This document shows, one piece after another, positions 9,691 through 20,841 of a stretch of DNA of 64,000 nucleotides. The notes under the pieces are model-generated. The model was given only the letters and a program-made list of their open reading frames with translations, searched no databases and had not been told where the DNA came from. A program made the position numbers and the translations under genes. Each line of letters starts with the position of its first letter. Within the stretch, counting starts at the first letter, position 1. The DNA comes from Hygrophila difformis (lineage: Eukaryota; Streptophyta; Magnoliopsida; Lamiales; Acanthaceae): contig JAOANR010000003.1 in the NCBI GenBank assembly GCA_030278955.1, forward strand, positions 34,738,054-34,802,053, written 5' to 3'.

Positions 9691-12303
9691 TGTAATAGCC
9701 GAGAATTTTCCATCATAAAATAAAACAATAATTAAATAAATAAATAATAAATAAAATAAATACCATAAATAAATAAATGAATCCAGCAAATAAATAAATA
9801 AATAAAGATAAGGAAATGAGGAAATGAGATTTAACTTAAAAATGAATTAAAGGAATTTAATTAAATAAAAGGATGGATTAAAAGTAAATAAATTGTACAC
9901 CGAAACCCGACTAATGAACTCGAGGATTCGAGTCCAAGCATCCAATTAGACCCGAGTAAAAATTTAGAGAGAAAGTAGAAACCCGAAGATACCCTGGAAA
10001 TCGGAATTCGGGAGCATAGAGGGATAGAAACCCATAAGAGAGGCGGAAAAGCACAACGGATCGCACGACCCGCCCAGACCGAAGTCCAGGCGAAGTCGGC
10101 GCGGTGGCCGCGCGGTCCCAAGGCATTGGGCGCGCCACGACCGCGCCACACGACAGATTCGCCCGTTGCGTGAATCTCTCGCCCGAACGCGGATTTTTCG
10201 ACTTTCGGTTGAACGTCTCTCGACCCAAGACCCTTAGGTCAGATGTTGGACGCCCTAGGACCTGGAAATCTATAAATAAGACCTCCTAGGAGCTCCAAAT
10301 ACTTTTACGAAACCCTACAACTTTCTACACATTCGAAACCCTAAATCCGGAGTCGTCGGAGGCACGAAACCAAAGGTGAGACCTGTTGGACGAAAATTCT
10401 ACCATCTCCAGAGTCGTGGTAAGTCTCAATCCAATCTTTGTTCCATAAACGATTCGAAAACGAATCCTAATCATCTTCTTTTCTCTTCTACACCTCGTAA
10501 TGGATCTAGATCGTAGAACCCGACGAACGGAGAGGAGAAACGGTGGACTGGAAGCCACGCCTTCGAATAGACGATCCCGGACGTTCATAAACTCGGTAAG
10601 TTAACTCTTACATGGTTTTGGGATGAATTAAAACATGCAAAACTAAAAGATTAACAAGAAATCGAAAATCTGTCAATTTAAACTTTCTACCGACGCAACA
10701 GATTTGATGAATTTTTCCGAACCTTAAAACGAATTCAAACGGAGAAACTTAAAACACGAAAAAAGTTCCTAAGACTTAGATCTAGCTACTGTAAATGTTT
10801 GAGAATTTTTGGAGTCGATTTGATATGTGAAAACCCACCGAAAATGAACTGCTTGAATCTAGATCTTGAAATCTTGGACAGAACTTAGGAATGATCTTGA
10901 TCACATTTTTGAAATAGGATCTAGACTGTTTTAGATCCTTGGCCGAACATGAAAGTCGTAGATAATTGTCTTAAGATGATCTCTGTCAAATTTCATCAAA
11001 TTTGGAGTTGAATTGCTATGGTAGAATTCGAAATCTTTAAACTGTGATACATTAAATTCGGACAGAATTGATCTTCTGCGAAAATTGGTGATTTTGACCT
11101 ATTTAGGTATCTCGGATTGAAAAAGTTAAAACATGAACGTTGTAGATCTCGACGTTTCTGAGTCAGACATGAAATTTTATAATTTTTGGAATTAAATCTG
11201 ATTTTAGACGAATTTTAGAGTAAACTGTGGTTTACCGGAAACAAAATCTTGAAATCTTGTTGAAACATGGAATTAACCTTTAGGGTTGAAACGAGTTGAG
11301 ATATTATTATTTAAATGAATACGATTAGTCAGATTTTTAAAAATTAAATTCCCTTACAAACTTGATAAATTAAAATTAGGGGTGAGTGCTCTGCAGGGTG
11401 CCCCCTAACGATTCACTTCGTGCCTTAATGGACGATGGTGACCCCGCGCGCTAAACTTGAAATGTGATATTGCCAAAACGGCGAAATATAGAGCCTACAC
11501 TCTCGTGAATATCCGTATGGGTTTCCCGAGGCTCCGGAGTGGTACTGGGTATGGCTGATACGGTTGCGGCCGCCGGGCTACCGGCTAAACTTGTTGACAT
11601 CGCGATACTATCGTAAAACTTTGAGATACCAAATCGGGGATGTAATGGGGATATTAAACTAAATTAAATTAGATTAAATTATGTTGTTGTCCAATTAAAT
11701 TATTTAAATGCTTTCTTTAAATTATGGCTATTATTCTAAACCATACGATATGTGTTACTAAATAGAGCCCTGAAATAAATTATGCTATTGGATAGTTGAT
11801 TAGCTTAAATTGAATATTATGTTATTATCATGCTTTCAGTTATCTATTAAATTAATGGCTTTTAAACCCCACGATCATGCATGTGTTAACTTACTCAGCA
11901 AGTTTGCTGACCAAAACCGTTTTTATTCCTTTTCTTACAGAATATGTGGAATGAGCATGTGTGAGCACGTTTCATGCATGGGATTTTTTGGGAAATGTTA
12001 TTTTGCTTTTAAACTCGTACTTTAGACTATATTATGAACGGGCCTGTTTAACCCGTGTTTTGGCCATGTCGGCCCTATTTATATTTTCCGCTGCGATACT
12101 GTACTAAACCATTTATTTCCGCTGCGCTATACTATTATTATTTTCCAATTATATTGAATGGGCTGTCTTGAATGATTTAAATACTTTTAAATACTGCAAT
12201 ACCTAGCCTTGCATCTCTTTAGTAAGCTCGGAGAAACCGTGTCTTACTAGGGGGATGTGGCGGTGACATCCCGACCTGGGTGACCAAAAACCGGGGTGTT
12301 ACA
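9691..12303 (+). repeat. RT5 5' LTR
   Basis: TG...CA termini. U3 holds the GC-rich module (10060-10150) and TATAAATA at 10271-10278, so transcription should start near 10300 and U3 is only about 0.6 kb. Candidate intron: donor CTCG|GTAAGT (first base 10596) to acceptor TTTTCTTACAG (last base 11940), 1345 bp. A second donor-like GTG|GTAAGT lies at about 10421. Confidence 0.95.
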
Positions 12304-12320
12304 AGTTGGTATCAGAGCCC
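12304..12320 (+). promoter_or_regulatory. RT5 primer-binding site (initiator tRNA-Met)
   Basis: TTGGTATCAGAGCCCGG begins two bases after the LTR end. TGGTATCAGAGCC is an exact complement of the 3' end of plant initiator tRNA-Met as used by many plant LTR elements. Confidence 0.93.
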
Positions 12321-12499
12321 GGCTATTTTTAAACTATTATTTTTAAACCATTACTATTTTTAGACTATTATTAATATTTTGACTATAATTTGAAATTTTT
12401 AAAGTATTATTTCCATGGAAAAAAAGTATCTATATATTGCATTAAATTATTTTTTTTGGGGGGGGGGGGGATCATCATTTGCATTTGCATATTGCATCT

Positions 12500-12625
12500 C
12501 TCCTATGAACTTAGGATCTTGGCGAACTTGAACTTAGAATCTTGGCGAATTTGAACCTAGAATCTTGGCAAAATTCGAACCTAGAATCTTGGCGAATTGA
12601 ACTTAGAATCTTGGCGAATATTAAC
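12500..12625 (+). repeat. Short tandem repeats in the RT5 leader
   Basis: Five copies of a unit of about 22-27 bp built on GAACTTAGAATCTTGGCGAA, just upstream of the upstream ORF. A T-run followed by about 12 Gs precedes them (12451-12470); RT3 has the matching run on its minus strand at 34592-34612. Confidence 0.85.
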
Positions 12626-12647
12626 TTAGATCTCTTGCTTGCGCTAG

Positions 12648-13247
12648 ATGGCTAGTCAAGACATGATGCAGTTGATGATCAAGGTGATGAACGCTCACCT
12701 TGACACCCAACAAACCATACAACAAATGAAAAATCGTATAGCTCACTTGGAGGCAAATCTGCACCAAATGGGAGACTTAAGGGAGGCTGACCTCCAGCAC
12801 TTCCTGAACTTGAGAGCCACTGATCAAGATCGCATAAAAGACTTAGAAACTCAAGTGCAAAAACTCACCGAACGGAGCGATGCTGTGATAGATAGAGTCG
12901 AGGATCTAGGGACGGACCTGCTTGACCTCACTGACATAGTAGTACCATATAGCCCTGTGGAAGACCACTTGATGGGACCACGAAGCCCAACACGCCCAGT
13001 GGAGAGCCCATCCGGCCTTATCCATGGACGCTACGGGACCCTTGGGCTCTGGCCCCACATGGTCCGCCCGTCGCCAAAGCCGAGCCCCGTGGAGAACCAT
13101 CTGGAGGTGTCACCGGAACCAGTTCCGGAAGCCGTCGATCCACCATCCCCAGTGTTTCATGGACCCTTGGGCACCGGCCAGGTCTCTGATGAGGATGATC
13201 CTATGGAAGACCCCGCTACTCTGCCAGAGGACGCAGAGATCTTTTAG
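12648..13247 (+). CDS. RT5 upstream ORF: coiled-coil-like protein, intact
   Basis: An uninterrupted 199-residue ORF between primer site and the internal region, starting MASQDMMQLMIKVMNAHLD. Residues about 1-100 have heptad-like hydrophobic spacing (QMKNRIAHLEANLHQMGDLR, ETQVQKLTERSDAVIDRVED), suggesting a long coiled coil. Residues about 105-190 are Pro/Glu/Ser-rich and include two SPVE(D/N)HL motifs, pointing to an internal duplication not present in the shorter RT1 homologue (1007-1387). It ends in the shared DPATLPE motif. No Gag or Pol domain is seen. It is the only intact element ORF in the nest. Function unknown; retention while gag was lost is notable. Confidence 0.65.
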   Translation: MASQDMMQLMIKVMNAHLDTQQTIQQMKNRIAHLEANLHQMGDLREADLQHFLNLRATDQDRIKDLETQVQKLTERSDAVIDRVEDLGTDLLDLTDIVVPYSPVEDHLMGPRSPTRPVESPSGLIHGRYGTLGLWPHMVRPSPKPSPVENHLEVSPEPVPEAVDPPSPVFHGPLGTGQVSDEDDPMEDPATLPEDAEIF

Positions 13248-13559
13248 ATACTTTATCTTAGATAGTACATTTATTTTGCGCATCCTATTACTTGTATTAA
13301 ATTTCTTTTAAAGGAATGAAATGCGAGTTGATTTTTTTTTGGAATTCTTCAGCCCAAAAATTATTGAAAAAAAAAAACAAACCGGAACAGTTCCACCGTA
13401 TTTTCTCTAAATGATAACAGTCAAATCAGACAACAAGGATACAACGGGAACATAAACTGCGAAACATAATCAGTAAGATCATCCTTGTACAGTCCATAAG
13501 AAAACAACTAAATAAAACACTACTACAGCAAGTCTAGATGGAAACGCAGAAACAAAGGA

Positions 13560-14891
13560 TCACTGGTCGGGAGGCGGGAACTGACGACGCATATACTCGT
13601 CCATCTGACGCATGTAGGCATACATGTCGGTCATGGAGGCCTGCTGCTCCAGCTGTCTCGTAGTGATCGTATCCATGCGAGCCTAGTATAGATCCATCCT
13701 GGCATCCAGAGAGTCGTAGCGAGCCTGCCCGGCTGCAAACCCAGCGTCCATACGAGCAAACCCCGCATCCATACTAAGCTGCATACCCTGTAGAATCTGA
13801 ACTACCTGCGGCATCTTCGCACCCTGCTGGGGAACCACGGGAGGCGGAGGTGGCTGCTCAGGAGGGACAACTAGAATCAAACCATCACCGTTGGGCTCCG
13901 GGCGAAGGACAGCCGGAGGAGCCCCACGTCGAAGAGCACTGCGTCGAGGGGCGTAGGTAGGGATACGGTAGTAGCCGCCAGCGGATAGCTCGTAAGGATC
14001 CGTTTCTGGTGACGTACGGATCCCCTGAGCCGCACACATGCCGCAAATAAGATGAACGTGGGTAATCACCCTGCTCCCTCGTCCTCGGCGCATACCCCTC
14101 AGGTTGTCCGCGATACAAGCCCCAACATTCACCCTACCACCTCGGGCGAGAAAGCAGATGGTCTCATAGACGTGGTCTATAACAATATGGCTCCGGGTGA
14201 TCGGCCGGACACGGCCTAACCATATCTGAGCAAGCTCGCGCCACGGAGAGTCCATCGTCGTCAACCGCAGCTCATGATCATGCTCGAGCTGAGGAGCCAT
14301 CAAGGTGCATAAAACGCCCCACGCAGGCGGGGGTATACGACCCTCAGGCTGTGGCTGGAATACGCCGTCGTCAGGAAGGCTGAAGTAGACGTTGATCGCC
14401 CGAGCACTAAAATCTAGATGGCGACCCCGAACCCAGACTCAAGACAAGTCGCTGTTCTCCCCGAGACCGCCAATGTTGGCGATGACCTCCATAGCTAAAT
14501 ACCCAGAAGCGATGCCCTCGGGATGACGCGCAAGTCCAGTCCACTGAAGAAGACCCAAAACTGGACTAACCCTGTCGTCGTCCATATGGCGAGGATCCAT
14601 GCCTCTCTCCGGGACATAAGACCTGTTCCGACGAAGCTCGTCGAAATAGAACTCCTGAGAGGCCATAGTAGCAAACCGATACCTGTCGTGTCGATGGGGA
14701 CGCACCTCGTCGGGAAGACCCTTGAGCTTAGGGCCCCGCTGCTCCTCGTCCTCCTCTGGCTCACTCTCATCAAAATCAGGCATCGCCGGAGCGGCAGTGC
14801 TAGGACCAGCCTCATCGCGCTGAGCAACTCGTCTCCTGGTCCTCGGGGGACACATGAGTGACGCCAAAACAACCCACAGAAAAAGCAGCAT
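13560..14891 (-). pseudogene. Athila ORF1-like / plant transposon protein, two in-frame stops
   Basis: One reading frame from ATG 14889-14891 to a stop near 13560, interrupted by TGA at 14439-14441 and TAG at 13683-13685. The N-terminus is charged (RTRRRVAQRDEAGPS, acidic ESEPEEDEEQ). The core has the pattern seen in Athila ORF1 and related 'putative plant transposon protein' families: YFDELRRNRSYVPERGMD, VRGRHLDFSARAINVYFSLP, then YETICFLARGGRVNVGACIAD and ITHVHLICGMCAAQGI. A Pro-rich stretch follows and a C-terminal tail with repeated ARMD units. The role of this family is not established to my knowledge; it is often found with Athila/Tat elements. Family assignment is from pattern memory. 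Confidence 0.6.
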
Positions 14892-14892
14892 C

Positions 14893-15488
14893 CTGCAAAT
14901 ATCCAACCAATACCAAATGTAAGGATAAATCCTACACGGCGATTACATTAAGCATAATCTAGAAAACACAAGAACATGAAGTGTGAGCTCTAACACGAGC
15001 GACCAAGAAGATAACCAAACCAAGACTATGTCTAGAGAAGTCCCAAACCTCTTTGGGACATTTCGTCAAACACGTTGAGCGCGCAATAAATCAAGACCAA
15101 AGTTTACTTGTAAACACATGGGGAACGTCCCCAAATCAAAACAATTGCTTAGGCAATAACTCATCATCATAATAGGGCACAAAACAACGACAACGAACTC
15201 ATCCGCATGCCCACAATACCAATACAAATCGGGAAATTCATGCTTTCCTTAAAGTATGGAATCTAGTAAAAACTTCCTCAAACTAGGCATACATTGTTGC
15301 ACAAATACTTCCTAATCAACAAAAATAACACCAAGTATCGCCCAAACTCGCTAATTGTACAAATTAAGTCTAAAAACAACAAACCCCCAATTCTTGTCCC
15401 TAAACCCTAATTTTGAAATTCACCCAAAGATTAAGGCTAAACAAGGCATAAAATCTAAAATTGACAAGTAGAAGTAGTAGACGCATAC
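14893..15488 (-). other. Predicted intron in the leader of the captured gene
   Basis: On the minus strand, donor GCAAG|GTATGCG (first intron base 15488) and acceptor ATATTTGCAG (last base 14893) bracket 596 bp of AT-rich DNA. The ORF ATG lies one base after the acceptor. An unspliced intron argues that the captured segment came from DNA or unspliced RNA. Confidence 0.5.
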
Positions 15489-15718
15489 CTTGCAAAGGAA
15501 AATCGAAGCCGGGAATGAGAGAATCGGGGAATGAGAGAACGAATTTGAGAGAAAACTAGAAGAAGCCTCGGAAGCGGAAATGGGGCGGAATGGCTCGCGC
15601 TCCGCGCGAGCCCCTTTTTTTCGAACTGCCCTGGCCGCGCGGTCGCCTCGCGCCACCGCGCGGGCACCGCGCGAGCCTCGAAAATTGTTTTTTTATTACC
15701 TTCTATTGTTTACTCGAT

Positions 15719-17998
15719 CAGCTATACGGCAAGCTGTCGAAATGTGATTTCTGGCTGAGAGAAGTGGCATTTCTCGGACACATTGTATCCGCTGATGGAG
15801 TATCAGTGGATCCGGCAAAGGTTTCTGCCGTGACGGAGTGGGCAACTCCGAAGAGTCCAACGGAAATAAGGAGTTTCCTTGGATTAGCCGGGTATTATAG
15901 ACGATTTGTGAAGGACTTTTCAAGGATTGCACGTCCTTTGACCCAGCTACTGAAGAAAGGAGCAAAATACGAGTGGACCGAAGCGTGTGAGACTGCGTTT
16001 CAAGAACTGAAGAAACGACTCACAACCACACCCGTATTAACCCTACCATCAGAGAATGGCGACTTCGAAGTATATAGCGATGCTTCGAAGGAAGGTTTAG
16101 GTTGTGTCTTGATGCAAGACTCGAGAGTCGTAGCCTATGCATTACGCCAACTAAAACCTCACGAGGAAAATTATCCGACACACGACCTGGAGTTGGCAGC
16201 GGTCGTTTTCGCTCTAAAGATATGGAGACATTATCTTTATGGGCGGAAGTGTCGAATGTTCACCGACCACAAGAGCTTGAAATATATATTCACTCAGAAG
16301 GAGTTGAATTTGAGACAGCGAAGGTGGTTGGAACTTATTAAAGACTACGATTTAGAGATAGCATACCACGAGGGGAAGGCGAATGTGGTAGCCGATGCCC
16401 TAAGTCGGAAAACCCAACACGTGACAAACTCGTTGGTAATTCCGCCGGCATTGTACATGGAGTTGGCAAGATTGGAGCTAGAACTTGTGCATCCTGGCAC
16501 AGTAAGAGAAACGGTCAATGCCATGATCGTAGAAACTCCAATATTGGACGAGATTCGACTCGCTCAACCGGGCGACCCGAAACTCGAGAAGATAAAAGGG
16601 TATATTGCCGAAGGAAAGGCAATAGGATTTGCTGTCCACGAGGATGGAAGCATCCGTTTTAAAGGGAGATGGTGTGTGCCCCTTAAATGTGCCGAGTTGA
16701 AACTAAGGTTGATGGAGGAAGGGCACAACACGCCATATTCCGTACATCCCGGAGGTGACAAGCTATACAAAGATCTGAAGAAGATCTATTGGTGGCCGGG
16801 AATGAAGAAGGAAGTGGCGAACTTTGTGGCGAGATGTCTCACCTGCCAAAAGGTTAAGGCAGTGCGACATAAACCTTTAGGATTGATGCAACCACTAGAG
16901 ATTCCAAATTGGAAGTGGGATAGCATCTCAATGGACTTTGTCTCGGGATTACCCCGATCACCTAAAGGCATGAACAAAATTTGGGTGATTGTGGATAGGC
17001 TAACGAAGACAGCCATATTTATCCCAATGAAAGACACGTGGACTATGGACCAATTGGCCCGAGCCTACATTGATAATGTGGTACGACGACATGGAGTACC
17101 ACATGACATCATTTCCGATAGAGACAGTAGATTTGTCTCTCACTTTTGGACGGAGTTATAAAAAGCTCTCGGTACTCAAATCAAAATGAGCACCGCATTC
17201 CACCCGATTACGGATGGACAAACCGAGAGAACAATCCAAACACTAGAAGACATGCTGAAAGCATGTGTGTTGGATTTCAAAGGGAATTGGGAATCTCATT
17301 TACGCTTGATTGAGTTTTCCTATAATAATAGCTACCATGCTAGCATCGGCATGGCACCTTTCGAGGCGTTGTATGGACGAAAGTGCCGAAGCCCATTGAG
17401 CTGGGAAGGAAACGATAAGTCCGTGGTAGTGGGACCACAACTTATCGAAGACATGGCTCAACAAATCAAAGTGATTCAAGGAAAAATGAAAGCCGCACAA
17501 GACCGTCAAAAGAGTTATGCCGACGTGAGACGACGAGACCTAGAATTTCAAGTGGGAGATAGGGTCATGCTAAAGATATCACCCATGAAGGGGGTGATGC
17601 GCTTTGGCAAATGGGGGAAGTTAAGTCCTCGATACATAGGACCTTACGAGATTCTAGAACGAGTCGGAACTCTAGCCTACCGATTGGCTTTACTGCCACA
17701 CTTAGATAGAGTCCATAATGTCTTCCATGTCTCGCAACTAAAGAAGTATGTGCCGGACCCGACACATGTACTTCAACCGGAGATAATTGAGCTCGATGAA
17801 GATTTGACTTACGAGGAAGTCCCAGTGCGTATTCTTGACACTAAGGAACGAGTAACGAGGAACAAAACCGTCAAAATGATCAAGGTTCTTTGGTCAAACC
17901 ACGAAAGTGAGACGGCAACTTGGGAAGTAGAATCTGACATGAGAGAACGCTACCCGACATTGTTCCAAACCGATACCGACACAGTTATGGGGACATAA
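15719..17998 (+). pseudogene. pol: RT5 pol remnant: RT C-terminus, RNase H, integrase, chromodomain
   Basis: Resumes in RT at [20 protein letters not shown], so the catalytic FIDD motif is missing. Then RNase H ([26 protein letters not shown]), integrase zinc finger ([11 protein letters not shown]...CLTCQ), the catalytic-core blocks ([39 protein letters not shown]), GPY/F module and chromodomain ([16 protein letters not shown]). A single TAA at 17159-17161, where RT4 has CAA, splits the frame; reading continues in the same frame to the stop at 17996-17998. The integrase-chromodomain half is otherwise well kept, consistent with a young element. Confidence 0.92.
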
Positions 17999-18221
17999 CT
18001 GCAATCTTAAGGGGGAGAGGATGTCATACCACCTATTTTTCGTGCATTTCTGTAAACTTTTGAACTACGTTATGGCTTGATCCCTTTACCGGGTACGTAG
18101 GCAGCTTAGAAGTTTTAATTCTAAGTTCAGTCACAACATAATAAAACAAACACAAGACGTTAGCACGAGAAAAGCCGAAACACAACTTCGAGGACGAAGT
18201 TGATTCTTAAGGAGGGTAGAC
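17999..18221 (+). other. RT5 3' UTR with purine tracts and hairpin
   Basis: AAGGGGGAGAGGATG follows the stop; GGGTACGTAGGCAGC in the middle; a perfect hairpin CAACTTCG-AGGA-CGAAGTTG at 18183-18202; then polypurine tract AAGGAGGGTAGA directly before the LTR. Confidence 0.85.
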
Positions 18222-20836
18222 TGTAATACCCGAGAATTTTCCATCATAAAATAAAACAATAATTAAATAAATAAATAATAAATAAAATAAATACCATAAA
18301 TAAATAAATGAATCCAGCAAATAAATAAATAAATAAAGATAAGGAAATGAGGAAATGAGATTTAACTTAAAAAGGAATTAAAGGAATTTAATTAAATAAA
18401 AGGATGGATTAAAAGTAAATAAATTGTACACCGAAACCCGACTAATGAACTCGAGGATTCGAGTCCAAGCATCCAATTAGACCCGAGTAAAAATTTAGAG
18501 AGAAAGTAGAAACCCGAAGATACCCCGGAAATCGGAATTCGGGAGCATAGAGGGATAGAAACCCGAAAGAGAGGCGGAAAAGCACGACGGATCGCACGAC
18601 CCGCCCGGACCGAAGTCCAGGCGAAGTCGGCGCAGTGGCCGCGCGGTCCCAAGGCATTGGGCGTGCCACGACCGCGCCACACGACAGATTCGCCCGTTGC
18701 GTGAATCTCTCGCCCGAACGCGGATTTTTCGACTTTCGGTTGAACGTCTCTCGACCCAAGACCCTTAGGTCAGATGTTCGACGCCCTAGGACCTGGAAAT
18801 CTATAAATAAGACCTCCTAGGAGCTCCAAATACTTTTACGAAACCCTACAACTTTCTACACATTCGAAACCCTAAATCCGGAGTCGTCGGAGGCACGGAA
18901 CCAAAGGCGAGACCTGTTGGACGAAAATTCTACCATCTCCAGAGTCGTGGTAAGTCTCAATCCAATCTTTGTTCCATAAACGATTCGAAAATGAATCCTA
19001 ATCATCTTCTTTTCTCTTCTACACCTCGTAATGGATCTAGATCGTAGAACCCGACGAACGGAGAGGAGAAACGGTGGACTGGAAGCCACGCCTTCAAATA
19101 GACGATCCCGGACGTTCATAAACTCGGTAAGTTAACTCTTACATGGTTTTGGGATGAATTAAAACATGCAAAACTAAAAGATTAACAAGAAATCGAAAAT
19201 CTGTCAATTTAAACTTTCTACCGACGCAACAGATTTGATGAATTTTTCCGAACCTTAAAACGAATTCAAACGGAGAAACTTAAAACATGAAAAACGTTCC
19301 TAAGACTTAGATCTAGCTACTGTAAATTTTTGAGAATTTTTGGAGTCGATTTGATATGTAAAAACCCACCGAAAATGAACTGCTTGAATCTAGATCTTGA
19401 AATCTTGGACAGAACTTAGGAATGATCTTGATCACATTTTTGACATAGGATCTAGACTGTTTTAGATCTTTGGCCGAACATGAAAGTCGTAGATAATTGT
19501 CTTAAGATGATCTCTTTCGAATTTCATCAAATTTGGAGTTGAATTGCTATGGTAGAATTCGAAATCTTTAAACTGTGATACATTAAATTCGGACAGAATT
19601 GATCTTCTGCGAAAATTGGTGATTTTGACCTATTTAGGTATCTCGGATTGAAAAAATTAAAACACAAAAGTTGTAGATCTCGACGTTTCTGAGTCAGACT
19701 TGAAATTTTATAATTTTTGGAATTAAATCTGATTTTAGACGAATTTTAGAGTAAACTGTGGTTTACCGGAAACAAAATCTTGAAATCTTGTTGAAACATG
19801 GAATTAACCTTTAGGGTTGAAACGAGTTGAGATATTATTATTTAAATGAATACTATTGAAGTCAGATTTTTAAAAATTAAATCCCCTTACAAACTTGATA
19901 AATTAAAATTAGGGGTGAGTGCTCTGCAGGGTGCCCCCTAACGATTCACTTTGTGCCTTAATTGACGATGGTGACCCCGCGCGCTAAACTTGAAATGTGA
20001 TATTGCCAAAACGGCGAAATATAGAGCCTACACTCTCGTGAATATCCGTATGGGTTTCCCGAGGCTCCGGAGTGGTACTGGGTATGGCTGATACGGTTGC
20101 GGCCGCCGGGCTACCGGCTAAACTTGTTGACATCGCGATACTATCGTGAAACTTTGAGATACCAAATCGGGGATGTAATGGGGATATTAAACTAAATTAA
20201 ATTAGATTAAATTATGTTGTTGTCCAATTAAATTATTTAAATGCTTTCTTTAAATTATGGCTATTATTCTAAACCATACGATATGTGTTACTAAATAGAG
20301 CCCTGAAATAAATTATGCTATTGGATAGTTGATTAGCTTAAATTGAATATTATGTTATTATCATGCTTTCAGTTATCTATTAAATTAATGGCTTTTAAAC
20401 CCCACGATCATGCATGTGTTAACTTACTCAGCAAGTTTGCTGACCAAAACCGTTTTTATTCCTTTTCTTACAGAATATGTGGAATGAGCATGTGTGAGCA
20501 CGTTTCATGCATGGGATTTTTTGGGAAATGTTATTTTGCTTTTAAACTCGTACTTTAGACTATATTATGAACGGGCCTGTTTAACCCGTGTTTTGGCCAT
20601 GTCGGCCCTATTTATATTTTCCGCTGCGATACTGTACTAAACCATTTATTTCCGCTGCGCTATACTATTATTATTTTCCAATTATATTGAATGGGCTGTC
20701 TTGAATGATTTAAATACTTTTAAATACTGCAATACCTAGCCTTGCATCTCTTTAGTAAGCTCGGAGAAACCGTGTCTTACTAGGGGGATGTGGCGGTGAC
20801 ATCCCGACCTGGGTGACCAAAAACCGGGGTGTTACA
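18222..20836 (+). repeat. RT5 3' LTR
   Basis: Near-identical to the 5' LTR. TATAAATA at 18802-18809; candidate intron donor CTCG|GTAAGT near 19127 and acceptor TTTCTTACAG near 20473. Ends GGTGTTACA directly before the GGGCT duplication. Confidence 0.95.
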
Positions 20837-20841
20837 GGGCT

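Larger units (their letters stand above)
13335..15718 (-). mobile_element. Athila-like gene segment captured antisense inside RT5
   Basis: Between the conserved spacer after the upstream ORF (similarity with RT1 fades near 13335) and the middle of RT (pol resumes at about 15719) lies 2.4 kb unrelated to chromoviruses. On the minus strand it is organised like a gene: GC-rich leader (15590-15690), a 596-bp intron (14893-15488), an ORF with two stops (13560-14891) and a 3' UTR. It replaces gag, protease and half of RT. No LTRs, TIRs or target duplication are evident at its edges, so capture by template switching or recombination is more likely than simple insertion. Confidence 0.65.
9691..20836 (+). 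mobile_element. RT5: youngest nested chromovirus, with antisense gene inside
   Basis: Flanked by the perfect duplication GGGCT at 9686-9690 and 20837-20841, inside the RT4 5' LTR. LTRs are 9691-12303 (2613 bp) and 18222-20836 (2615 bp); by eye I noted roughly 30 differences, about 1%, so the insertion is recent relative to the nest. Internal order: primer site, leader repeats, upstream ORF, foreign antisense segment 13335-15718, truncated pol, 3' UTR. gag, protease and the 5' part of RT are missing. Confidence 0.95.

Noticed and set aside
11810..12025. 71-codon ORF repeated in both RT5 LTRs (also 20343-20558)
   Set aside because: It spans the candidate intron acceptor and is not conserved as protein in the other LTR families.
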